Assembly (NCBI RefSeq): GCF_012971725.1
Contig: NZ_CP048833.1
Span: 5,890,001-5,954,000, forward strand
DNA from: Pseudomonas multiresinivorans
GTDB taxonomy: Bacteria > Pseudomonadota > Gammaproteobacteria > Pseudomonadales > Pseudomonadaceae
Length of the DNA stretch: 64,000 nucleotides
Reading direction: 5' to 3'
Below the pieces are notes generated by a model. It saw only the letters and a list, made by a program, of their open reading frames with translations, did not search any database and was not told the DNA's origin. Shown here one piece after another: positions 51,971 to 60,941 of this stretch (the first letter of the stretch is position 1; each line of letters starts with the position of its first letter). The position numbers and the translations under genes were made by a program.

Positions 51971-53473
51971 ATGAAACCATCGCTAGTCCTCAAGATGGGC
52001 CAGCAGCTGACGATGACCCCGCAGCTGCAACAGGCCATCCGACTGCTCCAGCTCTCCACGCTGGACCTCCAACAGGAAATCCAGGAAGCCCTGGAGTCCA
52101 ACCCGATGCTGGAGCGCCAGGAAGAAGGCGAGGACTACGACAACAGCGATCCCATGGCCGACGGCGCCGAATCGGGCGCCAACGGCACCAGCAACAACTC
52201 CCAGGACAACTTCCAGGAAAGCACCACGCCCAACGCCGACAGCCTCGACGAGGACCAGTGGGCCGAGCGCATCCCCAACGAGTTGCCCGTCGACACCGCC
52301 TGGGAAGACATCTACCAGACCAGCGCCAGCAGCCTGCCCAGCAACGATGACGACGAGTGGGACTTCACTTCCCGCACCTCCGCTGGCGAAAGCCTGCAGA
52401 GCCATCTGCTGTGGCAACTGAACCTGGCGCCGATGTCCGACACCGATCGCCTGGTCGCCCTGAGCATCATCGACGGCATCAACGACGACGGTTATCTCGA
52501 AGAATCCCTGGAGGACATCCTCGCCTCCATCGACCCTGAACTGGGCCTGGAGATGGACGAAGTGGAAGTCGTCCTGCGCCGTGTGCAGCAGCTCGAACCC
52601 GCCGGCGTCGGCGCGCGCAACCTGCGCGAGTGCCTGCTCCTGCAATTGCGCCAGCTGCCCACCAAGACCTACCTGCTGGCCGAGGCCATCCGCCTGGTCA
52701 ACGACCACCTGGACCTGCTCGGCAGCCGCGACTACAGCCAGCTGATGCGACGCATGAAGCTCAAGGAAGACGAGCTGCGCGAGACCATCGAGCTGATCCA
52801 GTCGCTGCACCCGCGCCCCGGTTCGCAGATCGAATCCGGCGAAGCCGAATACGTGGTTCCGGATGTCATCGTGCGCAAGCACAACGAGCGCTGGCTGGTG
52901 GAGCTGAACCAGGAAGCGGTACCGCGCCTGCGCGTGAACTCGCAGTATGCGGGCCTGGTGCGCCGCGCCGACTCCAGCGCCGACAACACCTTCATGCGCA
53001 ACCAGTTGCAGGAAGCACGCTGGTTCATCAAGAGCCTGCAGAGCCGCAACGAGACCCTGATGAAGGTGGCGACCCAGATTGTCGAGCACCAGCGCGGCTT
53101 CCTCGAGTACGGCGAAGAGGCGATGAAACCGCTGGTCCTGCATGACATCGCCGAAGCGGTGGGCATGCACGAATCGACCATCTCACGCGTCACCACGCAG
53201 AAGTTCATGCACACGCCGCGTGGCATCTTCGAGCTGAAGTATTTCTTCTCCAGCCACGTCAGCACCTCCGAGGGCGGCGAGTGCTCGTCCACCGCGATCC
53301 GCGCGATCATCAAGAAACTGGTCGCGGCGGAAAGTCCGAAAAAGCCATTGAGTGACAGCAAGATCGCTGGTTTACTGGAAGCACAGGGCATTCAAGTGGC
53401 ACGTCGTACCGTCGCCAAGTACCGGGAGTCCCTAGGAATCTCTCCCTCGAGCGAGCGCAAGCGGCTGGTGTGA
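51971..53473 (+). CDS. rpoN: RNA polymerase sigma-54 factor
   Basis: Alternative sigma factor for nitrogen, flagellar and many other genes; needs enhancer-binding ATPases. 500 residues from MKPSLVLKMGQQLTM. Region I is Gln/Leu-rich (LTMTPQLQQAIRLLQLSTLDLQQEI), an acidic region II follows (about 50-120), then the core-binding domain, a helix-turn-helix region (EAVGMHESTISRVTTQKF) and the RpoN box ARRTVAKYRE near the C terminus. The usual Pseudomonas order lptB-rpoN-hpf-ptsN-rapZ-ptsO follows. Confidence 0.97.
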   Translation: MKPSLVLKMGQQLTMTPQLQQAIRLLQLSTLDLQQEIQEALESNPMLERQEEGEDYDNSDPMADGAESGANGTSNNSQDNFQESTTPNADSLDEDQWAERIPNELPVDTAWEDIYQTSASSLPSNDDDEWDFTSRTSAGESLQSHLLWQLNLAPMSDTDRLVALSIIDGINDDGYLEESLEDILASIDPELGLEMDEVEVVLRRVQQLEPAGVGARNLRECLLLQLRQLPTKTYLLAEAIRLVNDHLDLLGSRDYSQLMRRMKLKEDELRETIELIQSLHPRPGSQIESGEAEYVVPDVIVRKHNERWLVELNQEAVPRLRVNSQYAGLVRRADSSADNTFMRNQLQEARWFIKSLQSRNETLMKVATQIVEHQRGFLEYGEEAMKPLVLHDIAEAVGMHESTISRVTTQKFMHTPRGIFELKYFFSSHVSTSEGGECSSTAIRAIIKKLVAAESPKKPLSDSKIAGLLEAQGIQVARRTVAKYRESLGISPSSERKRLV

Positions 53474-53551
53474 CGTTGATCCACGCCAAGGTGTTCCGGC
53501 GGCAGGCCCCATAACCTGCCACTTACACACGGGCAACAAGGAGAAAGCGGT

Positions 53552-53860
53552 ATGCAAGTCAACATCAGTGGACATCAACTGGATGTGACCGACGCCCTGC
53601 GCGACTATGTCGGCGAGAAACTTGGCCGACTGGAGCGCCACTTCGACAAGATCACCAATGTTCAGGTCATCATGGAGGTCGAGAAGCTGAAGCAGAAAAT
53701 TGAAGCCACCCTCCACATCGCCGGGGGCGAAGTGGTGGCCTGTGCGGAACATGAAGACATGTACGCGGCCATCGACCTGCTCACCGACAAGCTCGACCGC
53801 CAACTGATCAAGCACAAGGAAAAATACCTCGAACGCCAGCAAGGTGTTGGCGTCCGTTAA
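53552..53860 (+). CDS. hpf: Ribosome hibernation promoting factor (short form)
   Basis: Small protein that binds the 30S subunit between the A and P sites and promotes 100S dimers in stationary phase. 102 residues, the short gammaproteobacterial type without a C-terminal dimerisation domain. MQVNISGHQLDVTDALRDYVGEKLGRLERHF and GGEVVACAEHEDMYAAIDLLTDKLDRQLIKHKEK. AAGGAG precedes the ATG; 78 bases after rpoN. Confidence 0.95.
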   Translation: MQVNISGHQLDVTDALRDYVGEKLGRLERHFDKITNVQVIMEVEKLKQKIEATLHIAGGEVVACAEHEDMYAAIDLLTDKLDRQLIKHKEKYLERQQGVGVR

Positions 53861-53869
53861 CCCCTCCCT

Positions 53870-54337
53870 ATGATCCGACTTGAGCAAATCCTGACCCCCG
53901 GCCGTTCCCTCGTGAACGTGCCGGGCGGCAGCAAGAAACGTGTCCTCGAACAAATCGCCAACCTGGTGGCTCGCGAGCTGCCGGGTTTCGATTCCCAAGA
54001 CATCTTCGACAGCCTGGTGGCCCGGGAACGCCTGGGTTCCACCGGCTTCGGCAATGGCATCGCCATTCCGCACTGCCGCCTCCCCGGCTGCCAGTCACCG
54101 ATCAGCGCCATCCTGCACCTGGATCACCCGGTAGATTTCGACGCCCTCGACGGCGCGCCGGTCGATCTGGTGTTCGTGCTGCTGGTGCCCGAAGCCGCCA
54201 CCGAGGAGCACCTGGAACTGCTGCGGCAGATTGCCTCCATGCTCGACCGCTCCGACGTCCGCGACCGCCTGCGTCACGCCGCCAACGGCGAGGACCTGTA
54301 CCGGATCGTCGTGGACTTCCAGAACAACGGGCACTGA
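53870..54337 (+). CDS. ptsN: Nitrogen PTS enzyme IIA
   Basis: EIIA-Ntr, terminal phospho-acceptor of the regulatory (non-transporting) PTS; influences potassium, carbon and nitrogen control. 155 residues. Phosphoacceptor His68 in GIAIPHCRLPGC. 9 bases after hpf. No EIIB/EIIC partners nearby, consistent with a regulatory role. Confidence 0.96.
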   Translation: MIRLEQILTPGRSLVNVPGGSKKRVLEQIANLVARELPGFDSQDIFDSLVARERLGSTGFGNGIAIPHCRLPGCQSPISAILHLDHPVDFDALDGAPVDLVFVLLVPEAATEEHLELLRQIASMLDRSDVRDRLRHAANGEDLYRIVVDFQNNGH

Positions 54338-54339
54338 TC

Positions 54340-55197
54340 ATGCGCCTGATCATCATCAGTGGGAGGTCCGGCTCGGGCAAGAGCACCGCGCTCAACGTAC
54401 TCGAGGACAACGGCTTCTACTGCATCGACAACCTGCCGGCCAGCCTCCTCCCGGACCTGGCCCAGCGCGCGCTGCTGCACACCGAGCTGCTGCACCCGCA
54501 GGTCGCCGTCTCCATCGACGCGCGCAATCTGCCCAGCCAGCTGCAGCGTTTCCCCGAGCTGCTGCAGGAAGCTCGCGACAAGCACATCCAGTGCGACGTG
54601 CTGTACCTCGATGCCGATGATGAAACGCTGCTCAAGCGCTTCTCCGAGACCCGCCGGCGCCATCCGCTGACCACCGACAGCCGCTCGCTGGCCGAAGCCA
54701 TCGCCGACGAGACACACCTGCTGGCACCGATCGCCGACCTGGCGGATCTCAAGCTCAACACCACCAATCTCAACCTGTACCAGCTGCGCGACGTACTCAA
54801 GCTGCGCCTGCTGAACAAGCCCGAACTGGGCACCGCCTTCCTGGTCGAATCCTTCGGCTTCAAGCGCGGCATGCCGGTGGACGCGGACCTGGTGTTCGAC
54901 GTGCGCTGCCTGCCCAATCCCTACTGGAAACCGGAGCTGCGCGAGCACACCGGGCTGGAAGTAGAAGTTCAGGAATACCTGGCGGCACAACCGGATGTCG
55001 AGGAGATGTACCAGGACATCCTCGCCTACCTGAACAAGTGGCTGCCGCGCTTTGCCGCGAGCAACCGGGCCTATGTGACCATCGCCATCGGCTGCACCGG
55101 TGGCCAGCATCGCTCGACCTATATTGCCGAGCGCATCGGTCAGGCCCTCAAGGAAACCCTCACCAACGTACAGATTCGCCACCGCGACCTGAGCTAA
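54340..55197 (+). CDS. rapZ: RNase adapter protein RapZ
   Basis: P-loop protein; in E. coli it controls amino-sugar synthesis through decay of the GlmZ RNA. 285 residues. Walker A IISGRSGSGKSTALN at residues 3-17, FCIDNLP region, and the C-terminal domain with TIAIGCTGGQHRSTYIAERI. Pseudomonads lack an obvious GlmZ, so the target here is open. 2 bases after ptsN. Confidence 0.95.
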   Translation: MRLIIISGRSGSGKSTALNVLEDNGFYCIDNLPASLLPDLAQRALLHTELLHPQVAVSIDARNLPSQLQRFPELLQEARDKHIQCDVLYLDADDETLLKRFSETRRRHPLTTDSRSLAEAIADETHLLAPIADLADLKLNTTNLNLYQLRDVLKLRLLNKPELGTAFLVESFGFKRGMPVDADLVFDVRCLPNPYWKPELREHTGLEVEVQEYLAAQPDVEEMYQDILAYLNKWLPRFAASNRAYVTIAIGCTGGQHRSTYIAERIGQALKETLTNVQIRHRDLS

Positions 55198-55231
55198 GCA
55201 GCGACAGACAACAAAAGGACAGCCCCTCGCG

Positions 55232-55504
55232 ATGCCCGCCCTCGAAATCACCATCATCAACAAGCTTGGCCTGCACGCCCGTGCGGCGGCCAAATTCGTC
55301 GGCGTGGCGGGACGTTATCCCTGCCAGGTTCGCGTAGGGCGCAATCCGGAAAGTACGGTAGACGGCAAGAGCATCATGGCGGTGATGATGCTCGCTGCCG
55401 GCAAGGGCACCAATCTGCACCTCGCTGCCGAAGGCGAGCAGGAAGACGAGGCGCTCAAGGCGCTGGTCGAACTGATCAACAACTACTTCGACGAAGGCGA
55501 GTGA
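55232..55504 (+). CDS. ptsO: Nitrogen PTS phosphocarrier NPr
   Basis: HPr-like carrier moving phosphate from EI-Ntr (PtsP) to PtsN. 90 residues. Active His15 in KLGLHARAAAKFV and the conserved serine region VDGKSIMAVMML (Ser47). Acidic C terminus NNYFDEGE. Last gene of the rpoN cluster, convergent with the ZIP transporter 16 bases away. Confidence 0.96.
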   Translation: MPALEITIINKLGLHARAAAKFVGVAGRYPCQVRVGRNPESTVDGKSIMAVMMLAAGKGTNLHLAAEGEQEDEALKALVELINNYFDEGE

Positions 55505-55520
55505 CGCGCCGGGCCTTCGA

Positions 55521-56420
55521 TCAGCCCAGCGACGTATCCAGCACCATCATCAGACAGAAGCCGATGATCAGCCCCTGGGTGGCCTGCGCCGCATGGCCGC
55601 GCCGCTGTGATTCGGGGATGATCTCGCGCACCACCACGTAGAGCATCGCTCCCGCTGCCGCGGCCAGCCCCCAGGGCAGGAACATCCGCGAGATGCCGAT
55701 CAACCAGGCGCAGAGTACCGCGAACAGCGGCTCGACCAGCCCGGACGCCGCGCCCGCCAATGCCGCCTTGCCGCGTGACACGCCCGCCCCGGCCAGCACC
55801 AGCGCAATCGCCAACCCTTCTGGCACGTCCTGCAGCGCGATGCCCAGCGCAAGACCGCTGGCGCCTTGCACTTCTCCCCCGGCGGCGACTCCGACGGCCA
55901 TTCCTTCGGGAATGTTGTGCAAGACGATGGCAGCAACGAACAGCAGGATGCGCGCGGGCACCTTTCCATCAGCGACGCCCTGGATATTGGCCTGCGCGTC
56001 CTCGAGTACTCGGCCGAACACCGCGAGACCGAAGGCCCCCAGCGCCAGGCCGAGGCTCACCAGCACCGAGGCCAGCCAGGTGGCCCGGCCCGAGGCTTCA
56101 GCCGCCTCCAGCGCGGGAAGCAGTAGCGAGAATGCGGTGGCCGCCAGCATCACGCCGGCGCCGAAGCCGAGCATGGCGTCAGCGATTCGCGCCGGCATGC
56201 TGCGCACCAGCAGCACGGGCAGCGCGCCCAGGGCGGTGCCGAGCGCGCAGAGCATGCCGCCATGCAAGGCCAGGTACATCGGCGCAGACAGCGACAATCG
56301 CGCCAACAGCATCAGGTGCTGGACTACCAGCAGACCGCCGCCGAGGACAATGATCAGTCCCAGCAACCAACGCAAATTGCGTCCTCCGCTTTCACGCAGG
56401 CTCTGCACGATCAGACGCAT
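55521..56420 (-). CDS. ZIP-family divalent metal transporter
   Basis: 299 residues with about eight membrane helices. ZIP signature motifs VLHNIPEGMAVG (helix IV) and LQDVPEGLAIAL (helix V) supply the metal-binding His/Pro-Glu residues; in the second motif the His of HNxPEG is Gln-Asp. Likely imports Mn, Zn or Fe. Starts 16 bases after the sodA stop on the same strand, so it is probably the last gene of the fagA-fumC-sodA operon. The upstream frame extension overlaps sodA and is not used. Confidence 0.85.
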   Translation of the reverse strand: MRLIVQSLRESGGRNLRWLLGLIIVLGGGLLVVQHLMLLARLSLSAPMYLALHGGMLCALGTALGALPVLLVRSMPARIADAMLGFGAGVMLAATAFSLLLPALEAAEASGRATWLASVLVSLGLALGAFGLAVFGRVLEDAQANIQGVADGKVPARILLFVAAIVLHNIPEGMAVGVAAGGEVQGASGLALGIALQDVPEGLAIALVLAGAGVSRGKAALAGAASGLVEPLFAVLCAWLIGISRMFLPWGLAAAAGAMLYVVVREIIPESQRRGHAAQATQGLIIGFCLMMVLDTSLG

Positions 56421-56436
56421 GGGACGGCCTTCGGTT

Positions 56437-57063
56437 TCATCCTTGTCCCCGCGCCTGCCGCGCCTCGCGGTAACGTCGGAGTACCTCCGGCCAGGCGACG
56501 ACGTTGTAAAACGCGGCAATGTATTCCGGTCGGCGATTCTGATAGCGCAGGTAGTAAGCGTGCTCCCAGACGTCCAGCCCGAGGATCGGCAAGTTGTCCT
56601 GCATCAGCGGGCTGTCCTGATTGCCAGTGCTTCCGACCACCAGCCTGCCCTGCGGATCGACGCTCAGCCACGCCCAGCCGCTGCCAAAGCGAGTCAGCGC
56701 GGCCTTGGTGAACGCCTGGCAGAAGGCCTCGTAGCCGCCCAGTTGTGCGTCGATGGCCCGGCCCAGTTCCTCCTGCGGATAACCACCACCATCCGGCGCC
56801 ATCACGGTCCAGAACAACGAGTGGTTGGCGTGGCCTCCGCCGTTGTTGATCACTGGCCCGCGCAGTGCCTCGGGCAGGCGGTCGAGTTTCTGCAGCAACG
56901 TTTCCACCGGAATCTCGGCGAACTCCGTGCCTTCCAGCGTGGCGTTCAGGTTGTTGATGTAGGTCTGGTGGTGCTTGCTGTGGTGGATTTCCATGGTCTG
57001 CGCATCGATGTGCGGTTCCAGGGCATCGTAGGCATAGGGCAAGGCGGGCAGGACGTGAGGCAT
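56437..57063 (-). CDS. sodA: Manganese superoxide dismutase
   Basis: Cytosolic superoxide dismutase made when iron is scarce, replacing FeSOD. 208 residues from MPHVLPALPYAYDALEP. Metal ligands His in EIHHSKHHQTYI and NNGGGHANHSLFW, and Asp/His in LDVWEHAYYLRYQN. GGGHANHSLFW and NQDSPLM are Mn-type context residues. Begins 32 bases after the unknown TPR-like gene; the long upstream open frame is out of frame with it and rejected. Confidence 0.94.
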   Translation of the reverse strand: MPHVLPALPYAYDALEPHIDAQTMEIHHSKHHQTYINNLNATLEGTEFAEIPVETLLQKLDRLPEALRGPVINNGGGHANHSLFWTVMAPDGGGYPQEELGRAIDAQLGGYEAFCQAFTKAALTRFGSGWAWLSVDPQGRLVVGSTGNQDSPLMQDNLPILGLDVWEHAYYLRYQNRRPEYIAAFYNVVAWPEVLRRYREARQARGQG

Positions 57064-57095
57064 CTTCGAACCTTCTTCGGTGGTAGCGCATCGAC

Positions 57096-57545
57096 TCAGT
57101 GATAACGCATCGATTGAACGGCGGTGAACAGCCCCGGGCGCAACTCGACCGCGCCTTGACGGCGCAGCAGGCGCTGGGTGCGCGGATAGGTACCGTGCTC
57201 GCCGATGAAGTTGAGCAGTTCGACGTAGGTGCGGCGGCTGTGCTGCACCGCGGCCGCGCGCAGATCCAAGCATTTGCGCAGGTCTTCGCCCAGCACCAGC
57301 AGGCGCTCGTGGCAGGCGCACAGGTACTCGGCGGTTTCCTCGGGCTGGCCCAGTTGCAGGTGCAGGTCGCCGAGGTTGTGGTGGGAGATGACAAACGCCA
57401 TCACGGCTTCCTCCGGGTCGTGCCAGCGGTCCAGCAGGACCTGGGCCAGCGCCAGCGCATGGAGGTAGTGCTCACGGGCATCGATCAACTCGTTGCGAAT
57501 GAAGCAGCGGTTACCCAATTCGATGGTGCGTTGCCAATGGCGCAT
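57096..57545 (-). CDS. Conserved small protein of unknown function in the fagA-sodA operon
   Basis: 149 residues, no signal or membrane segment. Helical, TPR-like pattern (RCFIRNELIDAREHYLHALALAQVLL, VISHHNLGDLHLQLGQPEETAEYL) with three cysteines. Known in P. aeruginosa as the unnamed gene between fumC and sodA (orfX-type). Role unknown; its place between two iron-sparing enzymes suggests an accessory part in low-iron growth. 29 bases after fumC. Confidence 0.85.
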   Translation of the reverse strand: MRHWQRTIELGNRCFIRNELIDAREHYLHALALAQVLLDRWHDPEEAVMAFVISHHNLGDLHLQLGQPEETAEYLCACHERLLVLGEDLRKCLDLRAAAVQHSRRTYVELLNFIGEHGTYPRTQRLLRRQGAVELRPGLFTAVQSMRYH

Positions 57546-57574
57546 GCCAGGTTCCTCCAGCGGGTGGGGCGGAC

Positions 57575-58951
57575 TCAGAGTCCGCCGGCGGTGAGCTTCT
57601 CGGGATTGAGCAGTTGCTCAAGGCGGGCGCGGTCCAGGTCAGTGTTTTCAAGCGCGACATCGATGATCGGCCGGCCCTCGCGGTAAGCCTGCTTGGCGAT
57701 CTCCGCGGCCTTCTGGTAGCCGATGATCGGGTTCAGCGCGGTGACCAGGATCGGATTGCGCGACAGCGCCTCGCGCAGGCTCGCCTCGTTGACCTTGAAG
57801 CTGGCGATGGCCTTGTCCGCCAGCAGACGGCTGACGTTGGCCAGCAGGTGGATGCTGTGCAGCAGGTTGTCGGCGATCACCGGCAGCATCACGTTGAGCT
57901 CGAAGTTGCCCGACTGCCCGGCAATGGCGATGGTGGTGTCGTTGCCCATGACCTGGGCGGCAACCATGGCAGTGGCTTCCGGGATCACCGGGTTGACCTT
58001 GCCCGGCATGATCGAGGAACCCGGCTGCAGCGCCTCCAGTTCGATCTCGGCAAGGCCGGCCAGCGGGCCGGAGTTCATCCAGCGCAGGTCATTGGCGATC
58101 TTCATCAGCGCCACCGCCAGCGCCTTGAGCTGGCCGGAGGTGGCCACGGCAATATCCTGGGCGCCGATCAACGCGAAGAAGTCGTCACCGGGGCGGAATG
58201 CCAGGCCGGTCAGCCCGTTGAGCTCTTCGCAGAAGCGCGCGGAGAATTGCGGGTGAGCATTCACGCCGGTACCGACGGCAGTGCCGCCCTGAGCCAGTTG
58301 CTGCAACGCCGGCAGTTGCCCCTCGATGCCCAGCGATGCCTGGCGCACCTGTTGCGCCCAACCGCCAAGCACCTGGCTCAGGCGCACCGGCATGGCATCC
58401 ATCAGATGAGTGCGGCCGGTCTTCACGTACGGGTGCACGGACTTGGCCTTCTTCTCCAGGGTCGCGTGCAGGTGATCCAGGGCCGGCAACAGGTGCTGGT
58501 GAATCTCTACCGCCGCACTGATGTGGATGGTCGAAGGGATGATGTCGTTGCTGCTCTGCCCGCAATTGACCTGGTCATTGGCGTTGACCGGCTTGCCCAG
58601 GCGGCGGCCGGCGAGGGTCGAAACCACCTCGTTGGCGTTCATGTTCGAGCTGGTACCCGAGCCGGTCTGGAACACATCCACCGGGAAGTGTTGCTGCAGG
58701 TCGCCCGCCAACAACTCCTCACAGGCAGCGACGATGGCGGCGCCGGTTTCCGCGTCCAGCTGTTCCAGGCTGACATTGGCGCGTGCCGCGGCGGCCTTGG
58801 CCAGCAGCAGCGCGCGGATGAACGGACGCGGCATGCGCTGGCCGCTCACCGGGAAGTTGTTCACCGCCCGCTGCGTCTGGGCACCGTAGAGCGCCGCTAC
58901 CGGCACCTCCAGTTCGCCCATGCTGTCGCGTTCGATACGGCTGTCAGTCAT
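57575..58951 (-). CDS. fumC: Fumarase C (class II, iron-independent)
   Basis: TCA-cycle fumarate hydratase without an iron-sulfur cluster. 458 residues. Class II signature GSSIMPGKVNPV near residue 315, TGSGTSSNMNANEV, GRTHLMDAMPVRL with the catalytic His. Placed under a Fur-type promoter with sodA, so it likely substitutes for Fe-S fumarases when iron is limiting. Start overlaps the fagA end by 8 bases. Confidence 0.96.
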   Translation of the reverse strand: MTDSRIERDSMGELEVPVAALYGAQTQRAVNNFPVSGQRMPRPFIRALLLAKAAAARANVSLEQLDAETGAAIVAACEELLAGDLQQHFPVDVFQTGSGTSSNMNANEVVSTLAGRRLGKPVNANDQVNCGQSSNDIIPSTIHISAAVEIHQHLLPALDHLHATLEKKAKSVHPYVKTGRTHLMDAMPVRLSQVLGGWAQQVRQASLGIEGQLPALQQLAQGGTAVGTGVNAHPQFSARFCEELNGLTGLAFRPGDDFFALIGAQDIAVATSGQLKALAVALMKIANDLRWMNSGPLAGLAEIELEALQPGSSIMPGKVNPVIPEATAMVAAQVMGNDTTIAIAGQSGNFELNVMLPVIADNLLHSIHLLANVSRLLADKAIASFKVNEASLREALSRNPILVTALNPIIGYQKAAEIAKQAYREGRPIIDVALENTDLDRARLEQLLNPEKLTAGGL

Positions 58952-59327
58952 TCTCGATTCCTTCTTGCAGTCTCAGGGAAGGCGCCATCTCCTGCTGCGC
59001 CATCCGCTGGCCGAGCAGGCACAGGCGTTGGCGCTGGGCGGTAGAGGTCGCCAGGCGTTGCAGTTCGCGTAGAGGGAGATAGGCGTGATCCAGGCAGAGC
59101 ACCCGCCAGTGCCAGGGCAATGCGATGTCGCGACTGCTGTCGAGCAGCAACTGGAAGCACTTCTCGAACAGGCGCCAAGCCGGCACCGGCTCCCAGGCCG
59201 CCAGGTAACGCGCTTCGCACAGGTACTGCTCGACCAGACGCGGCTCATCCGGCTCCAGGGCGCAGCGGATGCGCGTCCCCAGGCGGTACCAGCGATCGGT
59301 GATCGAGCTGTCGATCTGAGCAAACAT
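58944..59327 (-). CDS. fagA: Fur-associated gene A product
   Basis: 127-residue cytosolic protein of unknown function that heads the fagA-fumC-orfX-sodA operon in P. aeruginosa. Trp/Arg/Leu-rich, helical, no recognisable motif (MFAQIDSSITDRWYRLGTRI ... LRLQEGIEND). Identity rests on position and the Fur box 16 bases upstream of the start. No homologue of known function comes to mind. Confidence 0.85.
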   Translation of the reverse strand: MFAQIDSSITDRWYRLGTRIRCALEPDEPRLVEQYLCEARYLAAWEPVPAWRLFEKCFQLLLDSSRDIALPWHWRVLCLDHAYLPLRELQRLATSTAQRQRLCLLGQRMAQQEMAPSLRLQEGIEND

Positions 59328-59342
59328 GGCAATCTCTCAATC

Positions 59343-59385
59343 GGTAATGAGATTGATTATTGTTTGCATGGATCAAAAAAACAAG
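59343..59385 (-). promoter_or_regulatory. Promoter with overlapping Fur box upstream of fagA
   Basis: Minus-strand -35 TTGTTT (59385-59380), 17-base spacer, -10 AATAAT (59362-59357). A Fur-box-like 19-mer, AATAATCAATCTCATTACC (59361-59343), matches the GATAATGATAATCATTATC consensus at 13 of 19 positions by my count and covers the -10. This predicts repression by Fe-Fur and expression under iron limitation. Confidence 0.7.
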
Positions 59386-59475
59386 CCGCCCGAACGCGAT
59401 GCGCTGGACGGCCTGTCTGGAGAAGGGCTTCGAGAAGGGCTGAAAGCCGCGGCCCGAGTGGCCGCGGCGGATGGA

Positions 59476-60825
59476 TCAGCTACCGGCGACCATCATCTTT
59501 TCGATGAGTACGGAACCTGTGTGCAGGTTGCCGCGGTACTCCACATCGTTGCCGATGGCGACGATGCTGCGGAACAGGTCGCGCAGGTTGGCGGCGATGG
59601 TGACTTCCTGCACCGGGAACTGGATTTCGCCGTTTTCCACCCAGTAGCCGCCGGCGCCGCGGGAGTAATCGCCGGTTACCAGGTTGACGCCCTGCCCCAT
59701 CAGTTCGGTGACCAGCAGGCCACGGCCCATGCGGCGAATCAGAGCGGCCTGGTCCTCGTCGCCATGGGTGACGAAGAGGTTGTGTACGCCGCCGGAGTTG
59801 GCCGTGCTGGGCATTCCCAGCTTGCGCCCGGAGTAGGTGCCCAGCACATAGGAGACCAGCTCGCCGCCTTCGACGAAGGGTTTGGCATAGGTCGCCAGGC
59901 CGTCGTTGTCGAACGAGGCACTGCCCAGCGCGCCACGCAGCAGCGGGCGTTCGTCGAGGGTCAGCCATTCCGGGAACAGTCGCTGACCGAGCGCGCCTTC
60001 GAGGAAGGACGACTTGCGGTACAGACTTCCGCCGGAGATGGCACCGAGGAAGTGGCCGAACAGGCCGACCGCGACTTCCGGGGCAAACAGCACCGGCACT
60101 TCAGCGGTCGGCACCGGGCGCGCGCCGAGCCGGCTGGCTGCCCGCTCGGCGGCACGGCGGCCGATGGATTCGGGAGTCGCCAGCAGCTCACCGCGGCGGT
60201 TCACGTCATACCAGTAGTCGCGCTGCATCTGTCCTTCGCCTTCGGCGATCATCACGCAACTCAGGCTGTGGCGGGTGCTGGCATAGGCGCCGACAAAGCC
60301 ATGGCTGTTGCCGTAGACGCGGCAGCCCTGATGAGTGTTCAGCGTGGTGCCGTCGGCCTTGGTGACGCGCTTGTCGGTGGCGAACGCGGCAGCCTCGCAG
60401 GCCAGCGCGCGCTCGATGGCCTGGTCGGGGGTGATCGACCAGCCGTGGTAGAGATCCAGGTCCGGCAGGTCCCGCGCCATCAGCGCAGGGTCCGCCAGGC
60501 CGGCGCAGTCGTCTTCGGAGGCGTGCTTGGCAATCGCCAACGCTGCCGCCACGGTTTCGCGAATGGCGTCCGCACCAGTCGCCGAGGTACTCGCCGAGCC
60601 CTTGCGCTGCCCGACGTAAAGGGTGATGCCGAAGCCCTGATCGCGGTTGAACTCGACGGTCTCGACTTCGCCCTGGCGCACCGAGGTCGACAGCCCCTGC
60701 TCCACCGACACCGCCACTTCGCAGGCGCTGGCGCCCTGCCGGGAAGCCTCGGCAATGATCCGCTCGACCTGCTCGCGCAGTTCGGGAAGGACCTCCGGGC
60801 TCACTGCCGGGTTGTGTTCGCTCAT
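59476..60825 (-). CDS. pmbA: Metalloprotease-like subunit PmbA (TldE)
   Basis: Partner of TldD in a heterodimeric protease; in enterobacteria the pair matures microcin B17 and degrades the antitoxin CcdA. 449 residues from MSEHNPAVSPEVLPELREQ (GGAGAGG upstream). PmbA lacks the HExxxH zinc motif, as expected for the E subunit. Blocks: RQGEVETVEFNRDQGFGITLYVG and TGDYSRGAGGYWVENGEIQFPVQEVTIAANLRD. A divergent darP lies between it and tldD. Confidence 0.94.
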   Translation of the reverse strand: MSEHNPAVSPEVLPELREQVERIIAEASRQGASACEVAVSVEQGLSTSVRQGEVETVEFNRDQGFGITLYVGQRKGSASTSATGADAIRETVAAALAIAKHASEDDCAGLADPALMARDLPDLDLYHGWSITPDQAIERALACEAAAFATDKRVTKADGTTLNTHQGCRVYGNSHGFVGAYASTRHSLSCVMIAEGEGQMQRDYWYDVNRRGELLATPESIGRRAAERAASRLGARPVPTAEVPVLFAPEVAVGLFGHFLGAISGGSLYRKSSFLEGALGQRLFPEWLTLDERPLLRGALGSASFDNDGLATYAKPFVEGGELVSYVLGTYSGRKLGMPSTANSGGVHNLFVTHGDEDQAALIRRMGRGLLVTELMGQGVNLVTGDYSRGAGGYWVENGEIQFPVQEVTIAANLRDLFRSIVAIGNDVEYRGNLHTGSVLIEKMMVAGS

Positions 60826-60941
60826 TGCATGCCTCTCCTGTTCATGTTCCGGCCCCGCCATCAGGCGGCGGCAACCGGCGCGGGCCGGACAAGCGGCCCC
60901 TGACTCGTTATCATGGCGGCGTTTTCAAAGAGACCCCCGCC

